Shown: positions 1-7,084 of the stretch, piece by piece
Position numbering within the stretch: the first letter of the stretch is position 1
Layout of the letters: the number at the start of each line of letters is the position of its first letter
Source of the DNA: an uncultured Lachnospiraceae bacterium
Lineage (GTDB): Bacteria; Bacillota; Clostridia; Lachnospirales; Lachnospiraceae
Assembly: GCA_934370915.1 (NCBI GenBank)
Contig: CAKRNI010000104.1
Span: forward strand, 1-8,631
Length of the DNA: 8,631 nt
Reading direction: 5' to 3'
The notes under the pieces: generated by a model
What the model was told of the DNA's origin: nothing
Seen by the model: only the letters and a program-made list of their open reading frames with translations
The model's database searches: none
Program-made: the position numbers and the translations under genes

Positions 1-140
1 CCCGGATGGATCGTGATCGTATCTTTTACGATGGCGATGATCGGCGCAACGGTGGAGAATGTCAGTACGATGCCGAACAGGAGAAGGATGATGTTCTGCG
101 GTTTTGAAAAATATGTTTTTACACGATTGTATCTGTTCAC
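1..140 (-). CDS. ABC transporter permease, N-terminal fragment (runs off the window)
   Basis: This is the first ~46 codons of a membrane protein read on the minus strand. It begins with a short basic cytoplasmic stretch (N-R-Y-N-R-V-K) followed by one hydrophobic segment, roughly residues 18-40, that contains IILLLFGIVLTFSTVAPIIAIV. A segment like this opens binding-protein-dependent permeases of the Fbp/Afu (iron or sugar-phosphate) type. I chose the GTG at 138-140 because an AGGAG sits about 10 nt upstream (151-156). An in-frame ATG at 159-161 has no comparable ribosome site, and the AGGAG would then lie inside the gene. The gene lies downstream of SBP1 on the same strand, 118 nt away, so the two probably form an importer operon with an ATPase further left. 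Calling it a permease rests on context plus one membrane segment. The EAA loop is outside the window. Confidence 0.62.
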   Translation of the reverse strand, partial: MNRYNRVKTYFSKPQNIILLLFGIVLTFSTVAPIIAIVKDTITIHP

Positions 141-211
141 AGAATTGTCCGCTCCTTTCATTTAAAACATGAATGCCGCTTTTCTTTTACGGCAGATGCC
201 ATATGTAACAT

Positions 212-241
212 GAGGGCGCCGCACACATGTACGGCACCCTC
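212..241 (-). promoter_or_regulatory. Intercistronic stem-loop between SBP1 and the permease
   Basis: A 10-bp stem (212-221 with 232-241, one G-T pair) encloses a 10-nt loop. It lies 17 nt past the SBP1 stop codon. No T-run follows on the minus strand, so it is not a standard Rho-independent terminator. In SBP-permease operons such hairpins commonly protect the 3' end of the binding-protein mRNA or partly reduce downstream transcription. That role is inferred here. Confidence 0.6.
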
Positions 242-258
242 GAAAGTGTCAAACTATT

Positions 259-1680
259 TTACTTTGCAGAGTCGCTGTACTTCGTGAGAAGCTCGATCCA
301 GCTGCCGACTGTGAAGGAAACGGATGCGCAGTAGTCCGGATCTTCCAGAACTAACTCGCCGTCTGTTGTCCACCAGTCATATCCACGGTCATCCTTGCAC
401 GGGAACTGGTCTTCACCGGCCTCGTTGTAGCCGCCCTTGCTGTGCTGGTAAGTTTCCTCGATCGCTGCTGCAACTTCCGGGTTAGCGGAGTAGCCGCCCA
501 TGTCTTTGCCCCATGCGGAGAAGCCGTCCTCTGTACATGTCATGTACTGGATGAATGCGCATGCTGTCCACGGAAGCGGGCTGTTGTTTGTAACGAAGAG
601 GTAATGGCAGTAACCATAGCCGCCGATTCCCTTGTAGCCGTCCTCGTAAGCTGCAACCTTAATGTTGTTTAAGGAAACGCCTGCGGACTCTTCTACGGAA
701 CGAAGTTTGGAGTAAACTAATAATCCAGCCTGATCTGTTGCGGAATCAGTTACAAGTGTGTTGCAGATCGGGCCATCGTCTGTCTGCTCGTTGTAGTTCT
801 CAACCCAGAGCTTGATCCATGCGAGAGCGTATGCGCCGTTCTCACCAAGGCCAAGGTCCTCTGCGTCTGCTGCCATCTCGTCGATGACCGGTTTGAAATA
901 TGCTTTCTTTGTATCATCGAGAGCATCGTAAGCATCCTTTAACCATCCTGCGTACTTATCCTCTGTCAGCATATATAAGAAGTTTTTGCCGACGATCTCG
1001 GAATCGATATCCATATATAACGGATGAACGCCCTCTGCCACGAAATCCCAGCAGTTCTTATATTCAGCGCTTCCTGTACTGTTATACATAAATACTTTGT
1101 TTAATGTCTGTAACGGAAGGAATCCTTTATATGCGTCCGGTGTTGTTCCGTTTGCCTCTGCCCACTCTTTCGGGATGTAGGTCTTTAAGATTCCCGGCTG
1201 AACCATCTTGGACTCGATCTGGTTGCCATCCTGAATCAAGGTCATCGCGAAGGTTCCTTCTGTCTTTAAGGAGTCTGCGGTCAGCTGCTCAAAGATCTTG
1301 TTGTTCTTCGGCTGCTGCCACTCATATTCCATTTTGTAGGACGGATCGATGGACTGCAGATATTCGATGAATAACGGCAGTGCGCTCTTTCCGCGGCTGG
1401 AGTTACCAACACCATAGAAGGTCTTTCCGTTGGACTCTTCGATGGCTTTCTTCGCCAGCTCTTCCATGGACATTCCTTCTGCTTCCTTGATGATCTTTTC
1501 AACATCAGAAAGATTGGAATCATCTGTGGCTGCCGCCTCTGTTGCCGCCTCGCTTGCCGCCGCTGTGGTCTCACCGCCTGCTGCTGTCGTAGCTGTCGTT
1601 CCGCCACCGCCGCCGCATCCTGCGAGGGACATTGCCGCCATGGAAACTGCAAGTGCCAATGACAAAGTACGTTTTCTCAT
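259..1680 (-). CDS. ABC transporter extracellular solute-binding lipoprotein (SBP1)
   Basis: This 473-residue secreted lipoprotein should capture a solute outside the cell for the permease encoded immediately downstream. The signal peptide has basic residues, then a hydrophobic core, then the lipobox L-A-G-C with the lipidated cysteine at residue 22. Next come a five-glycine run and a Thr/Ala/Glu-rich linker to about residue 55, a spacer typical of Gram-positive membrane-tethered binding proteins. The remainder is rich in Trp and Tyr, including Y-E-W-Q-Q-P, G-G-Y-G-Y-C-H-Y and Y-D-W-W, and reads as a family-1 binding protein. The start is fixed by a perfect AAGGAGG (1690-1696) 9 nt upstream of the ATG. 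The substrate cannot be read from the sequence. The permease fragment suggests an Fbp-like importer (iron, phosphonate or sugar-phosphate), but no recognisable Tyr-Tyr iron site was seen. It is longer than typical Fbp proteins (about 330-350). Confidence 0.85.
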   Translation of the reverse strand: MRKRTLSLALAVSMAAMSLAGCGGGGGTTATTAAGGETTAAASEAATEAAATDDSNLSDVEKIIKEAEGMSMEELAKKAIEESNGKTFYGVGNSSRGKSALPLFIEYLQSIDPSYKMEYEWQQPKNNKIFEQLTADSLKTEGTFAMTLIQDGNQIESKMVQPGILKTYIPKEWAEANGTTPDAYKGFLPLQTLNKVFMYNSTGSAEYKNCWDFVAEGVHPLYMDIDSEIVGKNFLYMLTEDKYAGWLKDAYDALDDTKKAYFKPVIDEMAADAEDLGLGENGAYALAWIKLWVENYNEQTDDGPICNTLVTDSATDQAGLLVYSKLRSVEESAGVSLNNIKVAAYEDGYKGIGGYGYCHYLFVTNNSPLPWTACAFIQYMTCTEDGFSAWGKDMGGYSANPEVAAAIEETYQHSKGGYNEAGEDQFPCKDDRGYDWWTTDGELVLEDPDYCASVSFTVGSWIELLTKYSDSAK

Positions 1681-1743
1681 AAAACTTTTCCTCCTTCATT
1701 TACTGGGTCATCTTGTTTCTCTCACGACTCATTTTGTACTTTT

Positions 1744-1749
1744 ATTATA
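1744..1749 (-). promoter_or_regulatory. -10 box of the SBP1 promoter
   Basis: On the minus strand this reads TATAAT, a perfect sigma-A -10 box. It lies about 64 nt upstream of the SBP1 start codon. The hexamer 17 bp upstream (about 1767-1772, TGTTAA) matches TTGACA poorly, and there is no extended -10 TG. A perfect -10 with a poor -35 suggests a promoter that needs an activator. Confidence 0.6.
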
Positions 1750-1779
1750 GCGGCGCGCAGGAAATTTTAACAGTGGACA

Positions 1780-1794
1780 AAACTGCGATAGTTT
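1780..1794. repeat. Inverted repeat upstream of the SBP1 promoter
   Basis: Perfect 5-bp arms AAACT (1780-1784) and AGTTT (1790-1794) flank GCGAT. The flanks ACA and GTG look like an extension of the dyad, out of register by one base. It lies about 43-57 bp upstream of the predicted SBP1 transcription start and abuts the direct repeats at 1792-1824. It could be part of an operator, but it is short enough to arise by chance. Confidence 0.3.
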
Positions 1795-1824
1795 GTGTAA
1801 TCCTGTGATTTTGTATAATTCTGT
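1792..1824. promoter_or_regulatory. Tandem 15-bp direct repeat, candidate response-regulator operator
   Basis: TTTGTGTAATCCTGT (1792-1806) and TTTGTATAATTCTGT (1810-1824) match at 13 of 15 positions, 18 bp apart. They lie about 55-87 bp upstream of the predicted SBP1 transcription start, where an activator could act on a promoter lacking a good -35. AraC-type response regulators such as YesN bind through two HTH motifs and often use direct repeats. The regulator encoded at 4468-5316 is the obvious candidate, but the pairing is inference. The sequence is AT-rich, which weakens the argument somewhat. Confidence 0.42.
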
Positions 1825-2160
1825 TCCATATTTATGCTATTTTTGTGCAGAATCGACATATATTTTACTGCAGCAGAATTGGTAGTACCAGCATATTGCT
1901 GTATATGTATTTGAACATCATTAGTCCGCACATATCTTTCACCCATCATACTGATCTGCAGGATCCACCGTCAGGTCCTGACACCGGAGTTCAAGCCGCC
2001 CGCGCTTTTCTTATAACTGATTGCATATTTATTAGCAAATCTTATTTATAAATATTAGCACAACTTTTATATATTTTATTAAAAGCCTGCAAAATTCTTT
2101 ACACAATCCCATTTCCAAAACATTTCTTTTTTCTTATGTAAATATTGTGCAAATTGAATA
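1825..2160. other. AT-rich intergenic stretch without a supported gene
   Basis: No open frame with a ribosome site was found between the SBP1 upstream region and the purC promoter. A GTG frame at 1845-2051 has no Shine-Dalgarno and no recognisable product. Within the stretch, GTCAGGTCCTGAC (1970-1982) is a 6-bp-arm palindrome in a more GC-rich patch (about 1955-2010). From 2030 to 2160 the DNA is very AT-rich. TTACACAA at 2099-2106 repeats, in inverse orientation, the TTGTGTAA inside the direct repeat at 1792. Nothing else can be assigned. Confidence 0.5.
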
Positions 2161-2190
2161 TTGACAGAAACCGCCATTTAATGGTAATTT
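2161..2190 (+). promoter_or_regulatory. Predicted purC promoter
   Basis: A perfect -35 TTGACA (2161-2166) is followed 18 bp later by TAATTT (2185-2190), a weak -10. Transcription would start near 2197 and give a leader of about 65 nt before purC. The -35 is convincing. The exact -10 is uncertain. Confidence 0.5.
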
Positions 2191-2205
2191 TACTGTAAGT
2201 TCGCT

Positions 2206-2233
2206 CAGCGTTTTCATGATACGACAAACGCTG
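2206..2233 (+). promoter_or_regulatory. Perfect 8-bp inverted repeat in the purC leader
   Basis: CAGCGTTT (2206-2213) and AAACGCTG (2226-2233) are exact reverse complements around a 12-nt loop. The element lies just past the predicted transcription start and ends 17 nt before the purC ribosome site. No T-run follows, so it is not a terminator. It could be an operator for a repressor responding to purine status or an RNA hairpin affecting translation. I do not recognise a known riboswitch or a Bacillus-type PurR box. Confidence 0.45.
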
Positions 2234-2263
2234 TATAAGAAAATATAATGAAGAGGTGTAGAC

Positions 2264-3139
2264 ATGCAGGAATTAAAACCGATCAAAGAAGGAAAAGTAC
2301 GCGAAATTTATGACAACGGCGACAGCCTTATTATGGTGGCTACTGACCGTATCAGCTGTTTTGACGTGATCCTTCACAATGAGGTTACCTCCAAAGGTGC
2401 TGTTCTGACCCAGATGTCCAAATTCTGGTTTGACCTGACAAAGGATATTCTCCCGAACCATATGATCTCCGTTGATACAAAGGATATGCCGGAGTTCTTC
2501 CAGCAGAAAAAATTTGAAGGAAAGACGATGATGTGCCGCAAGTTACATATGCTGCCGATCGAGTGCATCGTCCGCGGATATATTACAGGAAGTGGCTGGG
2601 CAAGCTACAAAAAAGACGGTACCGTCTGCGGAATCCGTCTTCCGGAAGGCTTAAAGGAATCCGATAAGCTCCCGGAGCCGATCTATACTCCGTCCACAAA
2701 GGCTGAGATTGGTGACCATGATGAGAATATTTCTTTCGAGCAGAGCATCGACCATCTCGAGAAATACTTCCCGGGAAAGGGTCGCGAGTATGCGGAGCTT
2801 CTTCGTGACAGCACCATCGCTTTATATAAAAAATGTGCAGAGTACGCCCTCGCAAAGGGAATCATCATCGCCGATACAAAATTCGAATTCGGTCTTGACG
2901 AGGAAGGCAATCTCGTGATCGGTGACGAGATGCTCACACCGGACAGCTCCCGCTTCTGGCCGGCAAAAGGCTATGAGCCGGGTCACGGTCAGCCGTCCTT
3001 CGACAAGCAGTTCGCCCGCGACTGGCTCACTTCCCATCCGGGCAATGACTGGACACTTCCGCAGGAGATCGTCGATAAGACTATCGCGAAATATCTGGAA
3101 GCATACGAGATGATCACCGGGAAAAAATTAGAGGCATAA
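2264..3139 (+). CDS. purC: Phosphoribosylaminoimidazole-succinocarboxamide synthase (SAICAR synthetase)
   Basis: This cytoplasmic enzyme joins CAIR and L-aspartate using ATP to form SAICAR in de novo purine (IMP) synthesis. The N-terminus contains the nucleotide-binding strand G-K-V-R-E-I-Y-D. Both family signatures are present: LPIECIVRGYITGSGW at about residues 97-112 and IIADTKFEFG at 201-210, followed by G-D-E-M-L-T-P-D-S-S-R-F-W near 220-232. The protein is 291 residues, the longer PurC class, compared with about 240 in Bacillus. It appears full length with no lesion. The start has GAGGTG at 2253-2258, 5 nt upstream. The gene is alone on this strand, between its own promoter and a strong terminator, rather than in a pur operon. 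Its neighbours have no evident metabolic link. Confidence 0.97.
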   Translation: MQELKPIKEGKVREIYDNGDSLIMVATDRISCFDVILHNEVTSKGAVLTQMSKFWFDLTKDILPNHMISVDTKDMPEFFQQKKFEGKTMMCRKLHMLPIECIVRGYITGSGWASYKKDGTVCGIRLPEGLKESDKLPEPIYTPSTKAEIGDHDENISFEQSIDHLEKYFPGKGREYAELLRDSTIALYKKCAEYALAKGIIIADTKFEFGLDEEGNLVIGDEMLTPDSSRFWPAKGYEPGHGQPSFDKQFARDWLTSHPGNDWTLPQEIVDKTIAKYLEAYEMITGKKLEA

Positions 3140-3191
3140 CCCCCACAAACCTCCGCCTCTGGGTTTTCCCATTTAGTTCCTCATTTTTACG

Positions 3192-3234
3192 AAAAAGCGT
3201 CCGGAATCCATTCCTATGGATCCGAACGCTTTTT
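3192..3234. terminator. Bidirectional Rho-independent terminator between purC and the M42 peptidase
   Basis: AAAAAGCGT (3192-3200) pairs with ACGCTTTTT (3226-3234). Inner CGGA/TCCG and TCCA/TGGA helices are interrupted by one mismatch and one bulged base around a 6-nt loop. The stem carries an A-run on its left and a T-run on its right, so it can terminate both purC (plus) and the operon ending in the peptidase (minus). Confidence 0.88.
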
Positions 3235-3294
3235 CTGTTGTTCTGTCTTCATCCGCCCGAGGGACACTGCCGTTTCCAGGTCACTGGGATCTTC

Positions 3295-4386
3295 TTATTT
3301 TAAAATATCCTGTCTGCAGATATGCCGGATCTTTTCCGCGTCAAGTCCCCGGATCACTTCCACAGCAAGATCTGCTGCCGCTTCAAGGTCGGACTTCGCA
3401 CAGAAATTATAATGGGTATGGACATACCGGCTCGGAACGCCGAGAACCAGGACCGGAACTGCCTTTGCTGTCAGGCTGATCTTTCCCGCGTTCGTACTTC
3501 CACCGCGGCGGACCGTCTCCTGAAATGGGATTCCGAATTTCTTCGCAAGCTCCTCCGCATACTCGATAAACACCGGATTTGAAATATAACTCTTATCCAT
3601 CCTGCGGATCTGGACACCGCCCCGCATATGCCCCTGGGTCTGGGCAGCACTGAAATAGAAATCATCCGACGGAGATCCCTCAAAGACAATCGCCAGGTCC
3701 GGACGGACAATCTGGGATGTGACTGTGGCACCTCTTGTTCCAACTTCCTCCTGAGCCGCAAACGCTCCGGTCACCCGTACCGCCAGCTGATCCTTCTCGC
3801 CGCACAGACGGGTCATAGTATCGATAATGCATGCACAGCCCGCACGATTATCAAACGCTTTTCCAAAGCAGAGGTCACGTTCCTCATCGTAGGAAAATGA
3901 AACTTCCGGGACTGCCGGATCTCCGATGGAAATGCCAAATACTTCTGTTACTTCTTTCCTGCTCACCGCGCCGACATCCACGCTCAGTGTCTCAATACTC
4001 AACGACTGGGAGGCCCGCTCTGCCTCATTCATAAAATGGATCGGCTTGGAAGAAATAATTCCCCGCACAAGTTTCCCGCTTCTGGTCCGGATCATTATTG
4101 TGTGTGCCGGAAGGTTCGTGAGGATCACGCCGCCGAGCATGAGGATCTCCAGGCTTCCATTTTCTCTGATGCTCTGTACCATAAATCCACACTCATCCGT
4201 ATGGGCATCCAGCATCACGACCGGTTTCTCCGGATCCTCACCGGGCATACGCGCATAAAGGTTATTCATCGCGTCATTTTCCAGCTCCAGACCTTTGCAG
4301 TACTTCGCAACCGTGCGGATTACATCCTCCTCAAATCCGCTCGGTCCAAACGCATCACAGATCTCCCCAAACATTTTTACATTCAT
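3295..4386 (-). CDS. M42 family metallo-aminopeptidase (glutamyl aminopeptidase/CelM/FrvX type)
   Basis: This is a 363-residue cytoplasmic enzyme with no signal peptide, the normal length for peptidase family M42. These enzymes use two metal ions to remove N-terminal residues from peptides and usually assemble into dodecamers. The expected sites appear in order: H62 in L-D-A-H-T-D-E-C-G, D179 in K-A-F-D-N-R, the catalytic pair E213-E214 in A-Q-E-E-V-G-T-R-G, E236 in V-F-E-G-S-P, and H323 in Y-V-H-T-H-Y. The loop G-G-S-T-N-A-G (295-301) is also typical. E236 replaces the Asp found in some members, a subfamily difference rather than a defect. AGGAGG (4394-4399) lies 7 nt before the ATG. It is last in the SBP2-kinase-regulator operon, 81 nt after the regulator with no terminator between, and ends before the shared terminator. 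Substrate preference is unknown. Confidence 0.9.
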   Translation of the reverse strand: MNVKMFGEICDAFGPSGFEEDVIRTVAKYCKGLELENDAMNNLYARMPGEDPEKPVVMLDAHTDECGFMVQSIRENGSLEILMLGGVILTNLPAHTIMIRTRSGKLVRGIISSKPIHFMNEAERASQSLSIETLSVDVGAVSRKEVTEVFGISIGDPAVPEVSFSYDEERDLCFGKAFDNRAGCACIIDTMTRLCGEKDQLAVRVTGAFAAQEEVGTRGATVTSQIVRPDLAIVFEGSPSDDFYFSAAQTQGHMRGGVQIRRMDKSYISNPVFIEYAEELAKKFGIPFQETVRRGGSTNAGKISLTAKAVPVLVLGVPSRYVHTHYNFCAKSDLEAAADLAVEVIRGLDAEKIRHICRQDILK

Positions 4387-4467
4387 ACTGATTCCTCCTG
4401 TATTTTTATTTTAATTCCTACCTTTTCCATTGACGGCCTCCAACGGCCTGTTTTTTCAGGATCCCAA

Positions 4468-5316
4468 TTATTTTTCCTGTATCTCCGATGGAGCAACACC
4501 CGCAATTTTTTTAAATGTGTTAGAAAAATACGCAATATCTTTATATCCGACTTTTTCCGCCACCTCGTATACCTTGTTCCGGTGGTCTGAAAGCAATTCC
4601 ACTGCCTTTTTCATCCGGTACCGCGTGAGCCACCCCATCACCGTATATCCCGTCTCTTTCTTGAAGCAATGGCTCAGGTGGCCTTCGCTGATTCCCACCG
4701 CACCTGCGATCTTCGCCACATTGATCGTACTTTCCCCGTAATGAGATGCCATGTAAAGCACCGCGTCCCGGACATATCCGGTAAGGCCCGCGGTATTCTC
4801 ATCGAATGGCAGACAGAGCCGGATCACCGCGGCATTGCTCTCCGGTCCGTCACCTTCCAAAGCTCCCGGATACCGCTCCTTTACCGGTGCCTTATCCGGG
4901 ACAGATCTGCTCAGACCGGTATCTCTTCGCTTCCCTCGATCCGTCTCGATTCGCTCTTTCGCCCTGAGGATCGCGCTCTCCAGCTCCCCGTCCTCGAAAG
5001 GCTTTAACAGATAATCAAATGCGTAAAGCTTCAACGCCTCTCTGGCGTAGGAAAACTCGCTGTACGCGGTTAGAAAGATCACCTGTACCGGATTTTTCTC
5101 TTCCCGAAGCTTCTTTAACATCTCAAGACCGTTCATCTTAGGCATCCGGATATCACAGATCATCAGGTCCGGATTCTTTTTATGGACCAGTTCCAATGCG
5201 TCCAACCCATTTTCCGCCTCACCGACAACCTCGCATCCCAGCGAGCCCCAATCCGTCTCACCGACAATGCCCATCCGGACGAACCGCTCGTCATCTACAA
5301 CGATCACCTTGATCAT
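4468..5316 (-). CDS. YesN-like response regulator (receiver plus AraC-type DNA-binding domain)
   Basis: This 282-residue cytoplasmic transcription factor should be phosphorylated by the kinase encoded just upstream. The receiver domain spans about residues 1-125 with acidic pair D8-D9, phospho-acceptor D55 in M-I-C-D-I-R-M-P, T83 in F-L-T-A-Y-S-E and K105 in L-L-K-P-F. A charged linker of about 60 residues follows. The C-terminal AraC domain (about 180-282) contains two helix-turn-helix motifs, near 197-218 and 247-268, the second being V-A-E-K-V-G-Y-K-D-I-A-Y-F-S. The open frame extends upstream to 5400, overlapping the kinase. I chose M-I-K-V-I-V-V-D-D because receivers begin there and a GGGGGAG site (about 5322-5329) precedes it. 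The kinase stop is 40 nt away. Targets are unknown. The direct repeats at 1792-1824 are a candidate. Confidence 0.93.
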   Translation of the reverse strand: MIKVIVVDDERFVRMGIVGETDWGSLGCEVVGEAENGLDALELVHKKNPDLMICDIRMPKMNGLEMLKKLREEKNPVQVIFLTAYSEFSYAREALKLYAFDYLLKPFEDGELESAILRAKERIETDRGKRRDTGLSRSVPDKAPVKERYPGALEGDGPESNAAVIRLCLPFDENTAGLTGYVRDAVLYMASHYGESTINVAKIAGAVGISEGHLSHCFKKETGYTVMGWLTRYRMKKAVELLSDHRNKVYEVAEKVGYKDIAYFSNTFKKIAGVAPSEIQEK

Positions 5317-5356
5317 AACAGCTCCCCCCTTCCCTTTTTCCATTCCCCATCGGTCA

Positions 5357-7084
5357 TCAGGATCTGTTTTCCATACCGGGATCAGGCTCTCCGGAGCCAT
5401 TCACCGGTATTCTTATCGTTACCTTTGTTCCACCGGCAGGCAGCCGCTCTGCCCTGAGACCGTAGTCTTTTCCATAATAAAGCCGGATGATCGTATCCAC
5501 ATTGTAAAAGCCGATGTGGCCATTCTCCTGTTCCTTATCCCGGTTTCCGAGCCGCCGGATCACTTCATCGCTGATCCCGCATCCGTCATCTGAAACCTCG
5601 ATCACAAGCTCCTTTCTTTCCGGATACGCCCTGACAAAAATATGCCCCTCATCCGCGTCCGCCAGCCCATGGATCACCGCATTCTCCACGATGGGCTGGA
5701 CGATGAGCTTGGGAACCATGATCTCCTCCGTCTCAGGAGCGATCTCATAGCAGAAATCGAACTTTCCGTTAAACCGGATCTTCTGGATCTTTGCATAGCT
5801 TTCCACCAGTGTCATTTCTTCCCGCAGCGTGATAAACTGGGCGCTTGAGATGCTGGTCCTTAAGATCTTCGCAAGCTTTGCCGCCAGCGTCGCGATCTCC
5901 GGAATATGGTTCGCCTTCGCCACCCACTTCATCGTATCAAGCGTATTGTAGAGAAAATGTGGGTTTAGCTGGGACTGCATCATAGCGATCCGGGTCTCGT
6001 TCAGCTCCTTTTCGCGGCGCACCCGCTCCTCCATATAAGAGGATATCCTCTTTGTCATGATATTAAAATTTTCCGCCAGCTCCCCAAATTCATCCGGACG
6101 TTCCATGTCCACATGGGTATCCAGATTTCCCTCCTGAACCTCATCCATGGCATCATGAAGTACATGGATCGGCTTTGAGAGAAAGGAGCTGATCCCGATC
6201 GCGACACCAACGCTTAAAAGAAAACTTCCCGCGGCCATGAAAAGAAGAACTGTATACATGGATCTCGTGGTATCACTCGTAAAAACATGGGGACGGATCA
6301 GGACGCTGTAAAGCCCTGTGTCACCCAGCTTTGAAACGTAAATACTGTTGTTGTTCCAAACCTCCGTCAGAGATTCCCCCTGTAAAAAACGGCTTCTCAG
6401 AACATCTCCGACCGTCTCCCCCGATGCCGTGCCTACGCTGTACACGGTCTCCAGAAATCCATTGAGGATACAGATTCCGTCCTGACCGCTGTATGTGCCG
6501 GAGAGCGCCTTCGCGAAATGCTCCGCCGTCATTGTGGCCACAAAATATCCGGAACATTCCTCCGAATTTCCAGTCACCGCTCTGGCAAACCGCAGGACCT
6601 CATCACCGCCAATCTCCAGATCACTCCGGATGATCAGATCATTCGGGTGGGCATGAGCCTCTCTCAGGATCCCCCAGTATACCGGCAGTGTCTGTCCGTA
6701 GGTACGGTTTCCCGTAGAATACAGGCAGGAGCCGTCCGCATTGTAGAGATGAAATCCCGCCATCTCACGGCATGCAGCGGTCGCCCCGTACAGGCTGCGG
6801 TACACTTCATTTTTCTTTCCAAAGCTTTCCTTTTCCAGTGCCTCGGCAACCAGCGGATCCGTACACAGCTTCTCCGCCGCGTCATGATAAGCGTCGAACA
6901 GCGTCATCAGCTGCTGTTCTACCGCTCCGGCAAGTTCCATATCCTTTTTTTCAAAATCTCTTCCGACCTTCACCTTAAACATCTGGATCAGAAACACACA
7001 GCACACAATCAGCGGAAGAACAGACACCGCAAGAAAACTTACAAGAAGCTCCCGCCGGAAGGATCTCTGGATAAAATTCTTCAT
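5357..7084 (-). CDS. YesM-like membrane sensor histidine kinase
   Basis: This 575-residue membrane kinase should autophosphorylate on histidine and pass phosphate to the adjacent regulator. In order there is a first membrane segment (about 13-35), a roughly 240-residue extracytoplasmic sensor (36-275) of Cache-like size, a second membrane segment (about 276-300) and a HAMP linker (about 300-350). The His_kinase domain has the phospho-acceptor H376 in Q-L-N-P-H-F-L-Y-N. The ATPase domain has the N-box Q-P-I-V-E-N-A-V-I-H-G (463-473), G1 D-D-G-C-G (499-503) and G2 G-H-I-G-F (522-526). The open frame starts at 7156 inside SBP2. I chose M-K-N-F at 7084 because GGAGG (7091-7095) lies 6 nt upstream and the ATG overlaps the SBP2 stop as ATGA. 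This suggests translational coupling. The ligand is unknown and may arrive bound to SBP2. Confidence 0.94.
   Translation of the reverse strand: MKNFIQRSFRRELLVSFLAVSVLPLIVCCVFLIQMFKVKVGRDFEKKDMELAGAVEQQLMTLFDAYHDAAEKLCTDPLVAEALEKESFGKKNEVYRSLYGATAACREMAGFHLYNADGSCLYSTGNRTYGQTLPVYWGILREAHAHPNDLIIRSDLEIGGDEVLRFARAVTGNSEECSGYFVATMTAEHFAKALSGTYSGQDGICILNGFLETVYSVGTASGETVGDVLRSRFLQGESLTEVWNNNSIYVSKLGDTGLYSVLIRPHVFTSDTTRSMYTVLLFMAAGSFLLSVGVAIGISSFLSKPIHVLHDAMDEVQEGNLDTHVDMERPDEFGELAENFNIMTKRISSYMEERVRREKELNETRIAMMQSQLNPHFLYNTLDTMKWVAKANHIPEIATLAAKLAKILRTSISSAQFITLREEMTLVESYAKIQKIRFNGKFDFCYEIAPETEEIMVPKLIVQPIVENAVIHGLADADEGHIFVRAYPERKELVIEVSDDGCGISDEVIRRLGNRDKEQENGHIGFYNVDTIIRLYYGKDYGLRAERLPAGGTKVTIRIPVNGSGEPDPGMENRS

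Noticed and set aside
141..161. Permease start at the in-frame ATG 159-161
   Set aside because: It has no Shine-Dalgarno, and the AGGAG at 151-156 fits the GTG at 138-140. It remains possible but less likely.
1845..2051. 68-residue plus-strand frame in the intergenic region
   Set aside because: It has a GTG start without Shine-Dalgarno, low-complexity composition and no family resemblance.
4433..4460. Repeats ACGGCCT x2 and CCTG-T6-CAGG between regulator and peptidase, considered as a terminator
   Set aside because: The stem is only 4 bp and the T-run is in the loop and on the wrong strand for the operon, so it is not a credible terminator.
4036..4590. 184-residue plus-strand open frame
   Set aside because: It is antisense across the peptidase and the end of the regulator, with no ribosome site or recognisable motif.
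5317..5400. Regulator start at 5400
   Set aside because: It would overlap the kinase and prepend 28 residues foreign to receivers. M-I-K-V-I-V-V-D-D at 5316 has a good ribosome site.
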